A stretch of 64,000 bases of DNA from Dehalococcoidia bacterium UBA5748 (GCA_002419135.1 DIFM01000041.1:1-64000), one strand, 5' to 3'. Shown: positions 1 to 10,173, counted from the first letter of the stretch. Notes: generated by a model not told the origin, from the letters alone. Numbers and translations: made by a program.

Positions 1-501
1 TGGACTTTTTCAGAGTTTCCCTAATTAATTTTAAAACAAATTTATACGGGATATCATTTGGAGTCTTTGATACTCCAGTCGAATCCACCTCATTTTCAAC
101 ACCCGCTATGATTAGCTGCGCCATTCCATTCTTCCCGTTAATATGGTATTTAATTTCTCCATTTTCTAACCAACATAAAGTATAGGTATCTTTATCACCT
201 TCAATTTTTGCTGTAGCTGAAAAGTCGCCCCCCCGCCTTCGTTAATAACTTTAAGTACAAAAAGATTTTCTAATACTAATGGTTTTACTGTTATCTTTGG
301 TCTTGTTTTTTCTAATTGTTTTAGTTGTTTTTCCGTGGTATACCATCCCCATCCTACAATGATTGCAAATAGTATAAATGATATAAGCGCTATTAATGAC
401 CATGGGGCATTTGGTACAATGTTAAAAGTAATAAAACCCCAAGAAATAGCTGTAATTAACGCAGTAATGATAGCCGCTATTACTTTAAATACTATCCACA
501 T
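1..501 (-). pseudogene. Small membrane protein gene, frameshifted and cut by window edge
   Basis: Reading from an ATG at 501, the product begins with two hydrophobic segments (about residues 5-27 and 35-55) and then a soluble part ending ...KVINEGGG. The frame then enters a C7 tract on the plus strand (228-234) and soon stops at 166. In the neighbouring frame, coding sequence continues without a stop from the tract to base 1, starting GDFSATAKIEGDKDTY. Adding one G (or removing two) in the tract fuses the two parts into one protein that runs off the left edge. The family is not recognised; a twin-TM anchor followed by a beta-rich domain is all that can be seen. The shift may be a homopolymer sequencing error, a real mutation or a phase-variable tract. 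The start is weakly supported because an AAAGG sits almost against the ATG. Confidence 0.6.
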
Positions 502-555
502 ACCTTTATTTTATCATACAAATGATAATTAAATGGGGAAATACTATTGACTGCT

Positions 556-1134
556 TTATTTGTTTCCCGAAACAATCTTTAGGAAATACTCGTGCATTCG
601 GCTGTCTGCGGTCAGTTCCGGGTGGAAAGACATTCCCAGCAGGTTATTTTGCCTGACTGCCACGATTGTACCATTGTCTAATTTTGCCAGAATCTCCACA
701 TTGTCAGCAGCTTCTTCAATCAAAGGAGCCCGGATGAATACGGAATGAAATGGAATATCTCCCAGCGATTTAATATCCAGGTCTGTTTCGAAACTGTCAG
801 GCTGCCTGCCGAAGGCGTTGCGCCTCACTTTTATATCCATCAAGCTGAGTGTTTGGATATCGGAATTTGTGACTGTTTTGGCAAGCAGAATCATGCCGGC
901 GCAGGTGCCCATCATAGGGAAGCCATTCAGCCCCATTCTGCGGAGTGGCTCGATGAACTCATAGTTATTTGCCAGATTGAGCATAGTAGTGCTTTCTCCG
1001 CCGGGAATAATAAGCCCGTCCAAACCTTTCAGTTCGTCGGGCTTACGTACCTGTTTACTCTCGATACCCAGTCTATCAAGAACTTGAGCATGTTCTATGA
1101 AAGCCCCCTGAAGGGCTAATATGCCTATCTTCAT
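556..1134 (-). CDS. pdxT: PLP synthase glutaminase subunit PdxT
   Basis: Class I glutamine amidotransferase, 192 residues, the usual family size. It hydrolyses glutamine and passes ammonia to PdxS in ribose-5-phosphate-dependent pyridoxal phosphate synthesis. Visible motifs are the N-terminal GILALQGAF, the oxyanion strand IIPGGEST, the nucleophile Cys in GTCAGM and the His/Glu pair in SFHPELT. It is the last gene of a minus-strand run behind serA, with only 5 bases between them. The partner pdxS, which is often adjacent, is not in this window. Clustering with a PLP-dependent aminotransferase suggests co-supply of cofactor, an inference from position. Confidence 0.97.
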   Translation of the reverse strand: MKIGILALQGAFIEHAQVLDRLGIESKQVRKPDELKGLDGLIIPGGESTTMLNLANNYEFIEPLRRMGLNGFPMMGTCAGMILLAKTVTNSDIQTLSLMDIKVRRNAFGRQPDSFETDLDIKSLGDIPFHSVFIRAPLIEEAADNVEILAKLDNGTIVAVRQNNLLGMSFHPELTADSRMHEYFLKIVSGNK

Positions 1135-1139
1135 ATATG

Positions 1140-2714
1140 TTATATCTTGACTACTTTAGCGCTGTAGACATCAGGCAGGGCCAGCAATCTATCTATCTGT
1201 TGCTTGGAGAACGGGGCGTCCAATGCCAGTATCATAAGAGCCTGTCCCCTGGGTTTTAAGCGACTTAAATGCATGTAGCTGATATTTACATCGCCGTCTC
1301 CGGCAATCTTGCCTACGGCGCCGATAAGGCCCGGCCTGTCGCGGTGGTCGCTGAACAGGAAGTAGCCGCCGGTCGGAATAATATCTATCCAGTAGTCATT
1401 TACCCTGACTACATGGGTTTCTCCACGCAATACCGTACCGGCAACCGTAATCGTTTCGGCACTTGTCGTTACTTCTATTGTAATCAGATTGGAGTAGTTT
1501 TCACAGGTGGTTTCTTTTTGCTCGATTACTTTAATACCGCGACGGGATGCAATAATATTGGCGTTAACGACGTTGACTCTTTCTTCTGTCAACCGGTTGA
1601 GAACACCTCCAAGTATAGCTGCTTTTAAAGCGTTGGTATCATAGCCGGATATCTCCCCCTGATATTTGATATGAAGACCTGTCATTTGGCCTTCCCCAAG
1701 ATAGCTGGCGACGTTTCCGATAGTGGCGGAAACTTCAAGGAACGGGGAAAGGAAAGGCATTGCTTCTGCCTTAATAAACGGTGCATTGACGGCATATTTG
1801 GCAGGCTGGCCGTTGAATACATCTATAATTTGCTGCACTACCTCCGTGGCTGCCAGAGTCTGCGCTTCGGTAGTAGAAGCCCCGAGATGAGGGGTAACAA
1901 TAATTTTATCGCAATCAAAAAGCGGGCTTCCTGTGCAGGGTTCATTTTCGAAGACGTCTATCGCGGCGCCGGCAACTCTCTTCTCATTGACTGCCTTTAC
2001 AAGCGCATCATTGTCAATCAGTCCGCCCCGGGCGGCGTTGATTATGCGGACATTCGGTTTAACTGTAGTCAGTTCCTTTTCGCCGATGATATTTTTGGTT
2101 GATTCCGTAAGCGGTATGTGCAAAGTTATAAAATCCGACTCTTTAATCAGCTGGGTCAGAGGAACCAGCTCTACCTGCAGATTAGATGCTCTATCGTCAG
2201 AAATAATCGGGTCATAGCCTATAATATTCATCTCCAAACCGCGCGCACGCCTGGCCACTTCCGAACCGACATTACCGAGCCCCACGATACCCAGTGTTTT
2301 ACCTTTTACTTCCGTTCCCATAAAATCTGCTCTCTGCCACTTGCCGGATTTTAAGGATGAGTTAGCCTGTGGAATGTTGCGAGCCAGAGCAAGCATTAAC
2401 GCAATTGTATGCTCCGCAGCGGATACTGTATTGCCGGTAGGTGCATTTACCACGATAATTCCGTGCTGGCTGGCAGCATTTGTATCAATATTGTCAATGC
2501 CGACTCCTGCTCGTCCGATAATCTGCAGATTTTTACCGGCAGCAATGATATCTGCCGTAACCTGAGTCTGACTGCGAACAATTAATGCGTCATAGTTTCC
2601 GATTATGGGAATTATTTCTTCAGGCGATTGCTTTGTTTTTACATCAACCTGGGCATACTTGCTCAGTAAATCGATTCCTTCCTGTGCTATGGGGTCGGCA
2701 ACTAGTACTCTCAT
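1140..2714 (-). CDS. serA: D-3-phosphoglycerate dehydrogenase
   Basis: First step of phosphorylated serine synthesis: oxidation of 3-phosphoglycerate with NAD. At 524 residues this is the long form. It has an N-terminal substrate domain, a Rossmann domain with GIVGLGNVGSEVA, and catalytic Arg (INAARGG), Glu (FENEP) and His (TPHLGAST). An intervening ASB-type domain follows, and a C-terminal ACT domain (from about residue 450, DRPGLIGAVGKIAGDGDVNI) that usually gives serine feedback control. The gene starts one base after the aminotransferase stops, so the two are almost certainly co-transcribed and probably translationally coupled. Confidence 0.97.
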   Translation of the reverse strand: MRVLVADPIAQEGIDLLSKYAQVDVKTKQSPEEIIPIIGNYDALIVRSQTQVTADIIAAGKNLQIIGRAGVGIDNIDTNAASQHGIIVVNAPTGNTVSAAEHTIALMLALARNIPQANSSLKSGKWQRADFMGTEVKGKTLGIVGLGNVGSEVARRARGLEMNIIGYDPIISDDRASNLQVELVPLTQLIKESDFITLHIPLTESTKNIIGEKELTTVKPNVRIINAARGGLIDNDALVKAVNEKRVAGAAIDVFENEPCTGSPLFDCDKIIVTPHLGASTTEAQTLAATEVVQQIIDVFNGQPAKYAVNAPFIKAEAMPFLSPFLEVSATIGNVASYLGEGQMTGLHIKYQGEISGYDTNALKAAILGGVLNRLTEERVNVVNANIIASRRGIKVIEQKETTCENYSNLITIEVTTSAETITVAGTVLRGETHVVRVNDYWIDIIPTGGYFLFSDHRDRPGLIGAVGKIAGDGDVNISYMHLSRLKPRGQALMILALDAPFSKQQIDRLLALPDVYSAKVVKI

Positions 2715-2715
2715 T

Positions 2716-3810
2716 TTAACTTTTCACCTCAAACCCGGCCTCCGGTAAAGCCACTTTCAATTTGTTCAATACATCTTTAACGTCTTCTTCGGTAACATAA
2801 CCGAGATGCCCGATTCGGAACATCTTACCGGCAAGGTGTAACTGGCCTCCGCCAAGCACGGTATCGTGCTGTTCGCGCATTATTTTCAAAAGCAGCTTTA
2901 CATCCAATCCTTCCGGAGCGCGGACCGAAGTTACGGTATTTGAAGCATACTTTTCATCTGCAAAAAGCTCTAAACCGAGCTCTTTCACACCCTGTCTGGT
3001 GACATCGGCAATATGTATATGGCGGGCAAATACATTTTCAAGCCCTTCTTCCATCATCATTTGCAGCGCTTTTTCCATAGCAAAAACAACCGAAATTGCC
3101 GGTGTCCAAGGAGTTTGGCCTTTTTCAAGATAGCTTTTTGCTTTGCCTATGTCGAAATAGAAGCGCGGCATTTTTGCTTCGGCGTTGGCTGCCCATGCCT
3201 TTTCGCTTACAGAAAGCATCGCCAGACCCGGTGGTACCATCCAGCCTTTTTGAGAACCGGAAACGACCACATCGCAACCCCATTCATCCACCGGAAAGTT
3301 AATCGAACTCATACTGCTGACAGCATCGACTAGAAGCAGCTTATCGAATTCTTTAACCAATTTACTTATTGACTCAAGGTCATTGGTAACTCCTGTCGAA
3401 GTTTCGTTGTGGGTAACCAATACCGCTTTAACGGTAGGGTTTTCATTGAGCGCTTTACGAATCGCTTCAAGCTCTGCAGCTTTACCCCATTCGAAACTTA
3501 AGTGAATAACTTCGGCACCATATGTCTTGGCAATAGTGGCGAAACGATCGCCGAAAACGCCGATGGAAACAGCGAGTACTTTATCTCCCGGGGATAACAT
3601 ATTTACAACTGCTGCTTCCAGTCCTCCTGTGCCTGATGCTGTTAAAGTAAATACATCATTAGTAGTTTGAAAAACTTGCTTGAGACCGAAGGTAACGTTA
3701 TTTAAGGAATGAGCAAATTCAGGCCCTCTGTGATTTATCATTTGCCTGCTCATTTCCACCAGGGTCTCATCAGGGCATGGAGTAGGTCCGGGAATACGCA
3801 GATTTGTCAT
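2716..3810 (-). CDS. Class V aminotransferase, serine-pyruvate / alanine-glyoxylate type
   Basis: Fold-type I PLP enzyme of 364 residues in the family of alanine-glyoxylate, serine-pyruvate and some aspartate transaminases. The PLP lysine lies in VSGSQKGWMVPPG, the cofactor Asp in LLVDAVSSM, and the N-terminal signature is RIPGPTPCPDE. The family is distinct from classical SerC, but the gene sits one base upstream of serA. The likely role is therefore phosphohydroxypyruvate or related transamination in serine synthesis, replacing SerC. Glycine formation from glyoxylate is the main alternative. The activity is inferred from position, not read from substrate residues. Confidence 0.88.
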   Translation of the reverse strand: MTNLRIPGPTPCPDETLVEMSRQMINHRGPEFAHSLNNVTFGLKQVFQTTNDVFTLTASGTGGLEAAVVNMLSPGDKVLAVSIGVFGDRFATIAKTYGAEVIHLSFEWGKAAELEAIRKALNENPTVKAVLVTHNETSTGVTNDLESISKLVKEFDKLLLVDAVSSMSSINFPVDEWGCDVVVSGSQKGWMVPPGLAMLSVSEKAWAANAEAKMPRFYFDIGKAKSYLEKGQTPWTPAISVVFAMEKALQMMMEEGLENVFARHIHIADVTRQGVKELGLELFADEKYASNTVTSVRAPEGLDVKLLLKIMREQHDTVLGGGQLHLAGKMFRIGHLGYVTEEDVKDVLNKLKVALPEAGFEVKS

Positions 3811-3855
3811 TTTATTAACTCCTTTGAAGAAACGTCTACATTTTTATATAAAAAA

Positions 3856-5082
3856 TTACTTAATTATATCCGAATTTATCAATTTAGCAAAGCGCCTTTT
3901 CCCAACCTTAACGATTGAACCGTCTTCTATTCTTGTACCGTTAACGGTAACCGTTTGCCCATTTATACTTACAGCGCCCTGTTCTATTAACCTGCCGGCA
4001 TCGCTGCGGCTTTTTGCCATTTTTATTTTGACTAAGAGGTCTTTTAAATCGATTTCGCTATTAAGATTATACAAGCATTCTTCTATTTCATCAGGTATTT
4101 CTTTGTTTTGAACAACTCTGGAAAAGTGGTTTTCGGCTTCGATTGCGGCTTCTTTGCTATGCAGTTTGGTAACAATCTCTTTGCCCAGCCTTTTCTTTAG
4201 CTCCATCGGGTTTATCTCATTCTTTCCCAAAAGACTTTTCAATTCATTAAGTGCTTCATCCGAAACATCGGTAATCAATTCGAAGTAGTTAATAATTATA
4301 TTATCCGGTATCGACATAACCTTTCCGAACATATTTTCCGGAGATTCGGTAACTCCTATGTAATTACCGAGGCTCTTGCTCATTTTATGAACACCGTCAG
4401 TACCCACCAGTAAAGGGACCATCAGAACCTGCTGTGCCCTTTGTCCGAGCATAGTCTGCAGTTCACGTCCTACCAGAAGGTTGAATTTCTGGTCTGTGCC
4501 GCCGAATTCGACATCGGCATTGATGGCAACCGAATCATACGCCTGTAAAAGGGGATAAAGGAACTCTGTTATGGTAATCGGCTGGTTGGCATTATATCTC
4601 TTGCTGAAATCGTCACGGGCCAGAATCTGCGCGATGGTAAATTTACTGGTCAGTTTAATTACATCGGCAAGGTTGAAGTTACCGAACCATTCGCTTTGCC
4701 AACGTACTTCCGTTTTATCTTTATCTACTATCTTGAAGAATTGTTCCATATAGGTCTTGGCATTTATTTTAACCTGTTCCGCGGTCAGCATCGGGCGTGT
4801 CACAGAAGCGCCGCTCGGGTCTCCGATTTGAGCAGTCCAGTCTCCGACAATCAGTACCACATGGTGCCCCATATCTTGAAATTCACGCAGCTTTTTAAGA
4901 CCAACCATATGTCCCAGATGTATGTCCGGGAAACTGGGGTCGAATCCTTCTTTCAACCTTAAGGGTTTTCCGGTTTTTAAAGCCGATACCAGTTCGTCTT
5001 TTACTATTACCTCTGATACGCCTCTTGTTAACAGTCTCTTAATATCAAGTTCAGATAAATTATGCATATTTCTATTTCCCAT
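3856..5082 (-). CDS. tyrS: Tyrosyl-tRNA synthetase
   Basis: Class I synthetase charging tRNA-Tyr, 408 residues. It has the HIGH-type motif HLGH (residues 55-58), the KMSKS motif (233-237) and a C-terminal S4 RNA-binding domain (about 340-400). The HLGH and KMSKS spacing and the insertion pattern match the TyrRS type common in Gram-negatives and Chloroflexi. The first ATG (5082) overlaps the 3' end of ribF by 11 bases. A second ATG five codons later (5067) is an equally good start, since neither has a strong ribosome site; coupling to ribF is likely. Confidence 0.97.
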   Translation of the reverse strand: MGNRNMHNLSELDIKRLLTRGVSEVIVKDELVSALKTGKPLRLKEGFDPSFPDIHLGHMVGLKKLREFQDMGHHVVLIVGDWTAQIGDPSGASVTRPMLTAEQVKINAKTYMEQFFKIVDKDKTEVRWQSEWFGNFNLADVIKLTSKFTIAQILARDDFSKRYNANQPITITEFLYPLLQAYDSVAINADVEFGGTDQKFNLLVGRELQTMLGQRAQQVLMVPLLVGTDGVHKMSKSLGNYIGVTESPENMFGKVMSIPDNIIINYFELITDVSDEALNELKSLLGKNEINPMELKKRLGKEIVTKLHSKEAAIEAENHFSRVVQNKEIPDEIEECLYNLNSEIDLKDLLVKIKMAKSRSDAGRLIEQGAVSINGQTVTVNGTRIEDGSIVKVGKRRFAKLINSDIIK

Positions 5083-6010
5083 CCGGATTATTCAAGTAGT
5101 TTTTTGCCGCTATTACATCTCTTCCTATTTGCTTTGCCAGTTGGTCCGCAGTATCGAATCTGATTTCACTGCGTAACCTGTAGATTATATCAATTTTAAG
5201 GTTTTTATGATACAGGTCTTCATTATAGTTTATCAGGTGGGTTTCTATGGTTCTTCTGGTATCTCCGAAGGTGACGCGTTTGCCGATAAATGTAACCGAA
5301 TCATAGCTTTGTCCGTCAAATCCGGTTCTGGTAGCATATATACCCTCTAACGGTAAAGCCTGTTCGGCATCTACATAAAGATTGGCGGTAGGGAATCCGA
5401 TTTTCTTTCCGGTACCGGTTCCCTGTATTACCTCTCCCTCGATACTAAAGTAACGTCCGAGTAGATGACAGGCTTTTTCCATGTCACCGGCAGCTAAGGC
5501 GTTCCTGATGGCGGTACTACTGATGGTCCCAACGCTGTTTTTTAAGAATGGAATGGTTGAAAACTCGAAATTCATCGATTGTGCCAGGTTTTGGAGGAAG
5601 GAAATATCTCCTTTGCGGGCATTGCCGAGCGCAAAATCCGGACCTACGATTAACCCCTGCATTTTAAGCTTTTTTTGCAATAAGGAAATAAAACCGGTGG
5701 CGCTGATGGCTGCTATTTCTTTTGTAAAGGTTAGCGGTATTACAAAGTCGACTCCCTCATCTTTAATCAGTTTTATTTTTAACTGTGTGTTGGTAAGAAA
5801 CTGAAGTTCATTGCACGGATTGATTACCTTGCGCGGGTGTTGCTTAAAGGTAATAACTCCGCTTTGCATACTTTTTTGTTTTGCCCTTGTAATGAGTTCT
5901 GCAAGAAGAGCCTTGTGACCAAGATGTACGCCATCAAAAACACCGATTGTTAAATAAGTGTTTTGGGTGGGGGTAAAGTCTGCCAAATCGTTTTCAAGTG
6001 ACATATTCAA
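5072..6010 (-). CDS. ribF: Bifunctional riboflavin kinase / FAD synthetase
   Basis: Makes FMN from riboflavin and then FAD. It has 312 residues, the normal length. The N-terminal adenylyltransferase domain has the motif GVFDGVHLGHKAL (about 24-36) and ISSTAIRNAL. The C-terminal riboflavin kinase domain has GKKIGFPTANL and the ETHLINYNEDLY loop. It is the first gene of the minus-strand operon ribF-tyrS-aminotransferase-serA-pdxT, reading away from rpoB. A good sigma-70-type promoter lies about 100 bases upstream. Confidence 0.96.
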   Translation of the reverse strand: MNMSLENDLADFTPTQNTYLTIGVFDGVHLGHKALLAELITRAKQKSMQSGVITFKQHPRKVINPCNELQFLTNTQLKIKLIKDEGVDFVIPLTFTKEIAAISATGFISLLQKKLKMQGLIVGPDFALGNARKGDISFLQNLAQSMNFEFSTIPFLKNSVGTISSTAIRNALAAGDMEKACHLLGRYFSIEGEVIQGTGTGKKIGFPTANLYVDAEQALPLEGIYATRTGFDGQSYDSVTFIGKRVTFGDTRRTIETHLINYNEDLYHKNLKIDIIYRLRSEIRFDTADQLAKQIGRDVIAAKNYLNNPDGK

Positions 6011-6106
6011 TTCCTAACATGTTTAAACATATATAAATATATAATAAAGAGCATATCTTGTTTGGGTTGTTTTATCGAGTTTTCCTATAGGGAAAAGATT
6101 AAATAA

Positions 6107-6135
6107 ATTATAGATGTATTGTTTATAAGTGTAAA
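6107..6135 (-). promoter_or_regulatory. Promoter of the ribF operon
   Basis: On the minus strand TTTACA (6130-6135) and TATAAT (6107-6112) are separated by 17 bases, close to the housekeeping consensus and correctly oriented for ribF. Only 12 bases separate its -35 box from the -35 box of the first rpoB promoter on the other strand, so the two are back to back. Confidence 0.7.
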
Positions 6136-6147
6136 GCCTCAACTAAT

Positions 6148-6175
6148 TTGACATTTGTCATATATACTGTATAAT
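6148..6175 (+). promoter_or_regulatory. rpoB promoter P1
   Basis: TTGACA (6148-6153), a 16-base spacer and TATAAT (6170-6175) match the sigma-70/SigA consensus exactly. The -35 box is embedded in the short inverted repeat TGACATTTGTCA (6149-6160), which could be an operator or chance. It points at rpoB, about 180 bases downstream. Confidence 0.75.
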
Positions 6176-6205
6176 TATAAACGGAAATAAAGATAAGAGA
6201 TAGAA

Positions 6206-6234
6206 TTGACAAAAATTATTTTTTGTGCTACGCT
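6206..6234 (+). promoter_or_regulatory. rpoB promoter P2
   Basis: TTGACA (6206-6211) and TACGCT (6229-6234) are spaced by 17 bases. This is a second tandem promoter for rpoBC, with a weaker -10 than P1. Transcripts from either promoter would read through the palindrome at 6292-6311 before reaching rpoB. Confidence 0.6.
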
Positions 6235-6291
6235 TTATTTTTGCTATTATGCCTCAAAGAAATCAACATATATTCCCGACACCGAATATTT

Positions 6292-6317
6292 GTGCTAATG
6301 CGCATTAGCACTTTTTT
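6292..6317 (+). terminator. Terminator-like palindrome in the rpoB leader
   Basis: A perfect 20-base palindrome, GTGCTAATGCGCATTAGCAC (6292-6311), is followed directly by six T residues (6312-6317). As RNA it folds into an 8-bp stem with a GCGC loop and a U-tract, the form of an intrinsic terminator. It lies downstream of both rpoB promoters and 37 bases before the rpoB ATG, so it could be an attenuator. A dimeric-protein operator is the other reading. Confidence 0.6.
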
Positions 6318-6354
6318 ATTTATTAATTCCGCATACAGATTTTAAGGAGTGAGA

Positions 6355-9300
6355 ATGGTATCTAAATCGCCAGTTCCTTCCAAAGAGGAAAATTATCCCG
6401 TTAAACGCAAAACCTATGCCAAACTACCACAGGTTCTCGATGTGCCTAATCTGGTCGAAGTCCAATTAGACTCTTTTCAATGGCTGCAGGAAGAGGGTAT
6501 TAAGCAACTGTTGGATGAAATATCCCCGATACAGGACTTTACCGGAAACAGATTGGAGCTGAGTTTTATCAGCTATGAATTTCGTGAGCCCCGCCATTCC
6601 GAAAAGGAATGTTTACAAAAAGACCAGACATATTCAGTGCCTTTATACGTTAAGGCAAGATTACTTACTAAAGGAACGGGTGAGATAAAAGAACCGTTCG
6701 ACTTGTTTTTTGGTGACATACACCTTATGACCGATAAGGGTACATTTATAACAAGTGGCACCGAAAGGATAATTGTCAGCCAGTTATTACGTTCCCCCGG
6801 TATTTATTTTACTGTGGATGAAGACTCTACCAGTGGTCGTAAGCTGGGAAAAGCGAATCTTATTCCCAGTCGTGGTGCCTGGCTGGAATTCGATACCAGC
6901 AGCCGTGATGTTATATCCGTCAAGGTGGATGGCAAGAGGAAAATACCTGTCACTACTTTATTACGCGCTATCGGGTATGGCAGTGATGAAGAATTGCTGA
7001 AAATGTTTGAGAAACAAGATAATTCTTCATCAAGGCATTTTGTTCAGTCGACGCTTGATAAAGACCCACTGATAAAAAACGAGGAAGACGCACTGATAGA
7101 TATATACAGAAAATTGCGTCCCGGCGACCCTCCCAATGTTGATAATGCCAGGAAACTAATTAACAATCTATTTTTTAATCCGCAACATTACGACCTGGGT
7201 ATAGTCGGCAGATATAAACTGAACCAGAGATTGGATATTCCCAAAAAAGAAGACGATGACGATAGGGCTTTAACCAGGGAAGATATAATAGAAATTATCC
7301 GACATATAATAATGGTGAGTAACAGGGATGAAACTCCCGATGATATCGACCATCTGGGTAACAGAAGGGTGCGAACGGTCGGTGAGTTGATACAGAATCA
7401 ATTCCGTGTCGGACTGGTCAGGCTGGAAAGAGTTGCCAAGGAGCGGATGAGCATCATAAGTAATGATGTAGTTTCACCCGGCGCTTTGGTCAATATTCGT
7501 CCGGTGCTGTCGGCAATCAGGGAATTTTTCAGTGGCTCCCAGTTGTCACAATTTATGGACCAGACAAATCCGTTGGCGGAGTTGACACACAAACGGCGTT
7601 TATCGGCTATGGGTCCCGGTGGCCTGTCCCGTGACAGAGCCGGGTTCGATGTTCGCGATGTGCACTACTCTCACTATGGCAGGATTTGTCCCATCGAAAC
7701 TCCGGAAGGTCCTAACATCGGTCTTATCGGCACGCTGGCTACCTATGGGCGAATAAACCGCTATGGTTTTATCGAAACACCCTATCGCAAGGTTGTCACA
7801 GAAATGAATAATTCCGACAAAGAATTGGTTGGGAAGATAGCCGGTGAGGATATTCTTGATGACAAAAATGAAGTTATATTAAAAACCGGGGAGCAAATAA
7901 ACAAAAAAACAGCAAGCGAAATAGCCAAGCTATCGGCCAGGAATATTCCTGTTAAGCCATATGTATCGAACGAAATAGAATACTTACAGGCGGATAAAGA
8001 AGATAAATACAATATTGCTCAAGCAAATACCGTTATCGATGAGAACGGATATTTTGTCAGCAAGAGAATCGAAGTCCGTTATGAAGACCGCTATATGATG
8101 CTCCCCCCCGAGAAGATAGATTATATGGATGTATCTACCAAGCAAATCTTCAGTGTGGCGGCATCATTAATTCCTTTCCTTGAACACAATGACGCCAACC
8201 GCGCTCTTATGGGAGCAAATATGCAGAGGCAGGCAGTACCTTTGCTGTGTGCCGAATCACCGATTGTAGCTACCGGTATGGAGAGAGAAGTCGCAAAATA
8301 CAGCGGACAGGTGCTTTTTGCGAATAATGCCGGTATGGTTATCTCGGTTACCAGTCTTCAAATTGTTGTGAGAAGCGATAGCGGACAGGAAGATGTATAT
8401 CCGCTGCAAAAATTCATTCGCACAAATCAGGGCACATGCATAAATCAGCAACCTGTTGTAAACAGCGGGCAAAGGGTTGAAAAGGGTGATGTACTGGCGG
8501 ACAGCTCTGCTACCGAAGACGGTGAATTAGCTCTCGGGCAGAATGTGGTCTGTGCTTTTATGAGCTGGGGTGGTTACAACTACGAAGATGCTATTATTCT
8601 TTCCGATAGAATGGTGGAACAGGATAAGTTCTGCTCCATTCATATAACCAAACACGAGGTTGAAGCCAGGGATACAAAATTAGGTCCGGAGGAAATCACC
8701 AGGGATATCCCGAATGTTGGTGAAGAAAGCCTCAGCGAGCTGGATGAAGATGGCATTATACGCATCGGTGCTGAAGTAGGTCCCGATGATATTCTGGTCG
8801 GCAAGATTACCCCCAAAGGCGAGACCGAACTTTCAGCGGAAGAAAAACTGCTGCGTGCCATATTTGGCGAGAAAGCGCGTGAAGTTAAGGATACGTCTTT
8901 GAGAATGCCTCACGGTGAATGGGGTAAGGTGATAAATGTTAAACTCTTTTCACGTGATGAGGGAGCGGAATTACCTGTTCGTGTTAATCAGTGGGTACAG
9001 GTATGGGTAGCTCAGAAAAGATCCGTTTCGGTCGGTGATAAACTGGCCGGGCGTCATGGCAACAAGGGTGTTATTTCCGTTATCGCTCCGGCAGCCGATA
9101 TGCCGTTCCTTCCTGATGGTACCCCGGTAGATATTGTACTTAACCCTATCGGTGTTCCCTCCAGAATGAATCTGGGGCAGATACTGGAAACTCACCTGGG
9201 ATGGGCTGCCAGGAATATGGGATTCAAAGTTTTAACCCCTGTATTCGATGGCGCCAGTGATACTGAAATCGAAGACGCGCTGGCAAGAACATGGCTGGTA

Positions 9301-10173
9301 CAAAAAACCGGTTCGATTACTATAAATTTGCAGGGTGGAAAACCCTCCCCGGATATTAATAAAGCCAAGCAGTGGGTAACTGAAAAGGGTTTCGATGGAG
9401 AAAAAGTGTTTAACAGTGCGTTAATCGGTGAGGCACGTGATGTTTGTTTGCGTTTATGGCTGGAAGAGCTGGGTGTGGAAAGCCGCAAACTAAGCCCTAT
9501 TGAGCTAACTGAAACAATGAAAGAAGTTACTGTCAGTAAAAATTCGCCCTCGCCTATAAGCGGCAAGGCTATATTAAGGGATGGACGTACCGGTGAGCCG
9601 TTTGACCAACCCGTAACCGTTGGCAACATTTATATGCTGAAACTGATACATTTGGTAGAAGATAAAGTACATGCCAGGGCAACCGGACCTTATTCATTAA
9701 TCAGCCAGCAACCGCTTGGTGGTAAAGCCCAGTTCGGCGGTCAGCGTTTCGGTGAAATGGAAGTCTGGTCACTCGAGGCTTATGGCGCCGCACATAATTT
9801 ACAGGAAGTACTGACTATTAAATCCGATGATGTTGCCGGTAGAGCGAAGACATACGAAGCTATTGTAAAAGGCGAGGATATCTTGCCGCCCGGTGTTCCC
9901 GAATCATTTAAAGTTCTGGTAAAGGAATTACAGAGTCTGGGATTGGCGGTTGAGGTTATAAATGAAGAGGAAAAAATTATTCAAGCCGAAAAAATACAGG
10001 ACAGCTCGGAATTCGAAGGTCTGAGCAGCACAAAAATGGTATCCGGTAATGAAGAGCCGGAAGATGTAGAGGGGAAAATAGAAGACTTAATGGCCGGTGA
10101 TTCTTTCTTTGAAGGGCTTAGCACCGATTCTGACAATAAAGTGAACGATTCCCCAGAGAGTGAGGTAGAATAA
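6355..10173 (+). CDS. rpoB: RNA polymerase beta subunit
   Basis: Core transcription enzyme subunit, 1,272 residues from this start. The rifampicin-binding region (about residues 390-430) reads [20 protein letters not shown] followed by KRRLSA, the usual sensitive-type sequence. Further conserved blocks are [17 protein letters not shown], the [13 protein letters not shown] active-site block and the C-terminal [20 protein letters not shown] 6355 is chosen over an in-frame GTG at 6349 because the GTG overlaps the Shine-Dalgarno AAGGAG (6344-6349), leaving a 5-base spacer to the ATG. A C7 run at 8103-8109 reads in frame as Leu-Pro-Pro. rpoC follows after 4 bases. Confidence 0.99.
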   Translation: MVSKSPVPSKEENYPVKRKTYAKLPQVLDVPNLVEVQLDSFQWLQEEGIKQLLDEISPIQDFTGNRLELSFISYEFREPRHSEKECLQKDQTYSVPLYVKARLLTKGTGEIKEPFDLFFGDIHLMTDKGTFITSGTERIIVSQLLRSPGIYFTVDEDSTSGRKLGKANLIPSRGAWLEFDTSSRDVISVKVDGKRKIPVTTLLRAIGYGSDEELLKMFEKQDNSSSRHFVQSTLDKDPLIKNEEDALIDIYRKLRPGDPPNVDNARKLINNLFFNPQHYDLGIVGRYKLNQRLDIPKKEDDDDRALTREDIIEIIRHIIMVSNRDETPDDIDHLGNRRVRTVGELIQNQFRVGLVRLERVAKERMSIISNDVVSPGALVNIRPVLSAIREFFSGSQLSQFMDQTNPLAELTHKRRLSAMGPGGLSRDRAGFDVRDVHYSHYGRICPIETPEGPNIGLIGTLATYGRINRYGFIETPYRKVVTEMNNSDKELVGKIAGEDILDDKNEVILKTGEQINKKTASEIAKLSARNIPVKPYVSNEIEYLQADKEDKYNIAQANTVIDENGYFVSKRIEVRYEDRYMMLPPEKIDYMDVSTKQIFSVAASLIPFLEHNDANRALMGANMQRQAVPLLCAESPIVATGMEREVAKYSGQVLFANNAGMVISVTSLQIVVRSDSGQEDVYPLQKFIRTNQGTCINQQPVVNSGQRVEKGDVLADSSATEDGELALGQNVVCAFMSWGGYNYEDAIILSDRMVEQDKFCSIHITKHEVEARDTKLGPEEITRDIPNVGEESLSELDEDGIIRIGAEVGPDDILVGKITPKGETELSAEEKLLRAIFGEKAREVKDTSLRMPHGEWGKVINVKLFSRDEGAELPVRVNQWVQVWVAQKRSVSVGDKLAGRHGNKGVISVIAPAADMPFLPDGTPVDIVLNPIGVPSRMNLGQILETHLGWAARNMGFKVLTPVFDGASDTEIEDALARTWLVQKTGSITINLQGGKPSPDINKAKQWVTEKGFDGEKVFNSALIGEARDVCLRLWLEELGVESRKLSPIELTETMKEVTVSKNSPSPISGKAILRDGRTGEPFDQPVTVGNIYMLKLIHLVEDKVHARATGPYSLISQQPLGGKAQFGGQRFGEMEVWSLEAYGAAHNLQEVLTIKSDDVAGRAKTYEAIVKGEDILPPGVPESFKVLVKELQSLGLAVEVINEEEKIIQAEKIQDSSEFEGLSSTKMVSGNEEPEDVEGKIEDLMAGDSFFEGLSTDSDNKVNDSPESEVE

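Larger units (their letters stand above)
6011..6354. other. ribF-rpoB divergent intergenic region
   Basis: A 344-base AT-rich gap without a gene. It holds the ribF promoter, two rpoB promoters and the palindrome described in separate entries. The 55 bases around 6235-6290 show no recognisable motif. No ribosomal protein gene (rplL) precedes rpoB here, so rpoBC is run from its own promoters. Confidence 0.8.

Noticed and set aside
6292..6311. CIRCE/HrcA operator at the rpoB palindrome
   Set aside because: CIRCE needs TTAGCACTC and GAGTGCTAA separated by nine bases; here the arms are contiguous and the sequence differs.
8103..8109. C7 tract in rpoB as a third frameshift
   Set aside because: The tract reads in frame as CTC CCC CCC (Leu-Pro-Pro) inside a conserved rpoB block, and the frame is intact on both sides.
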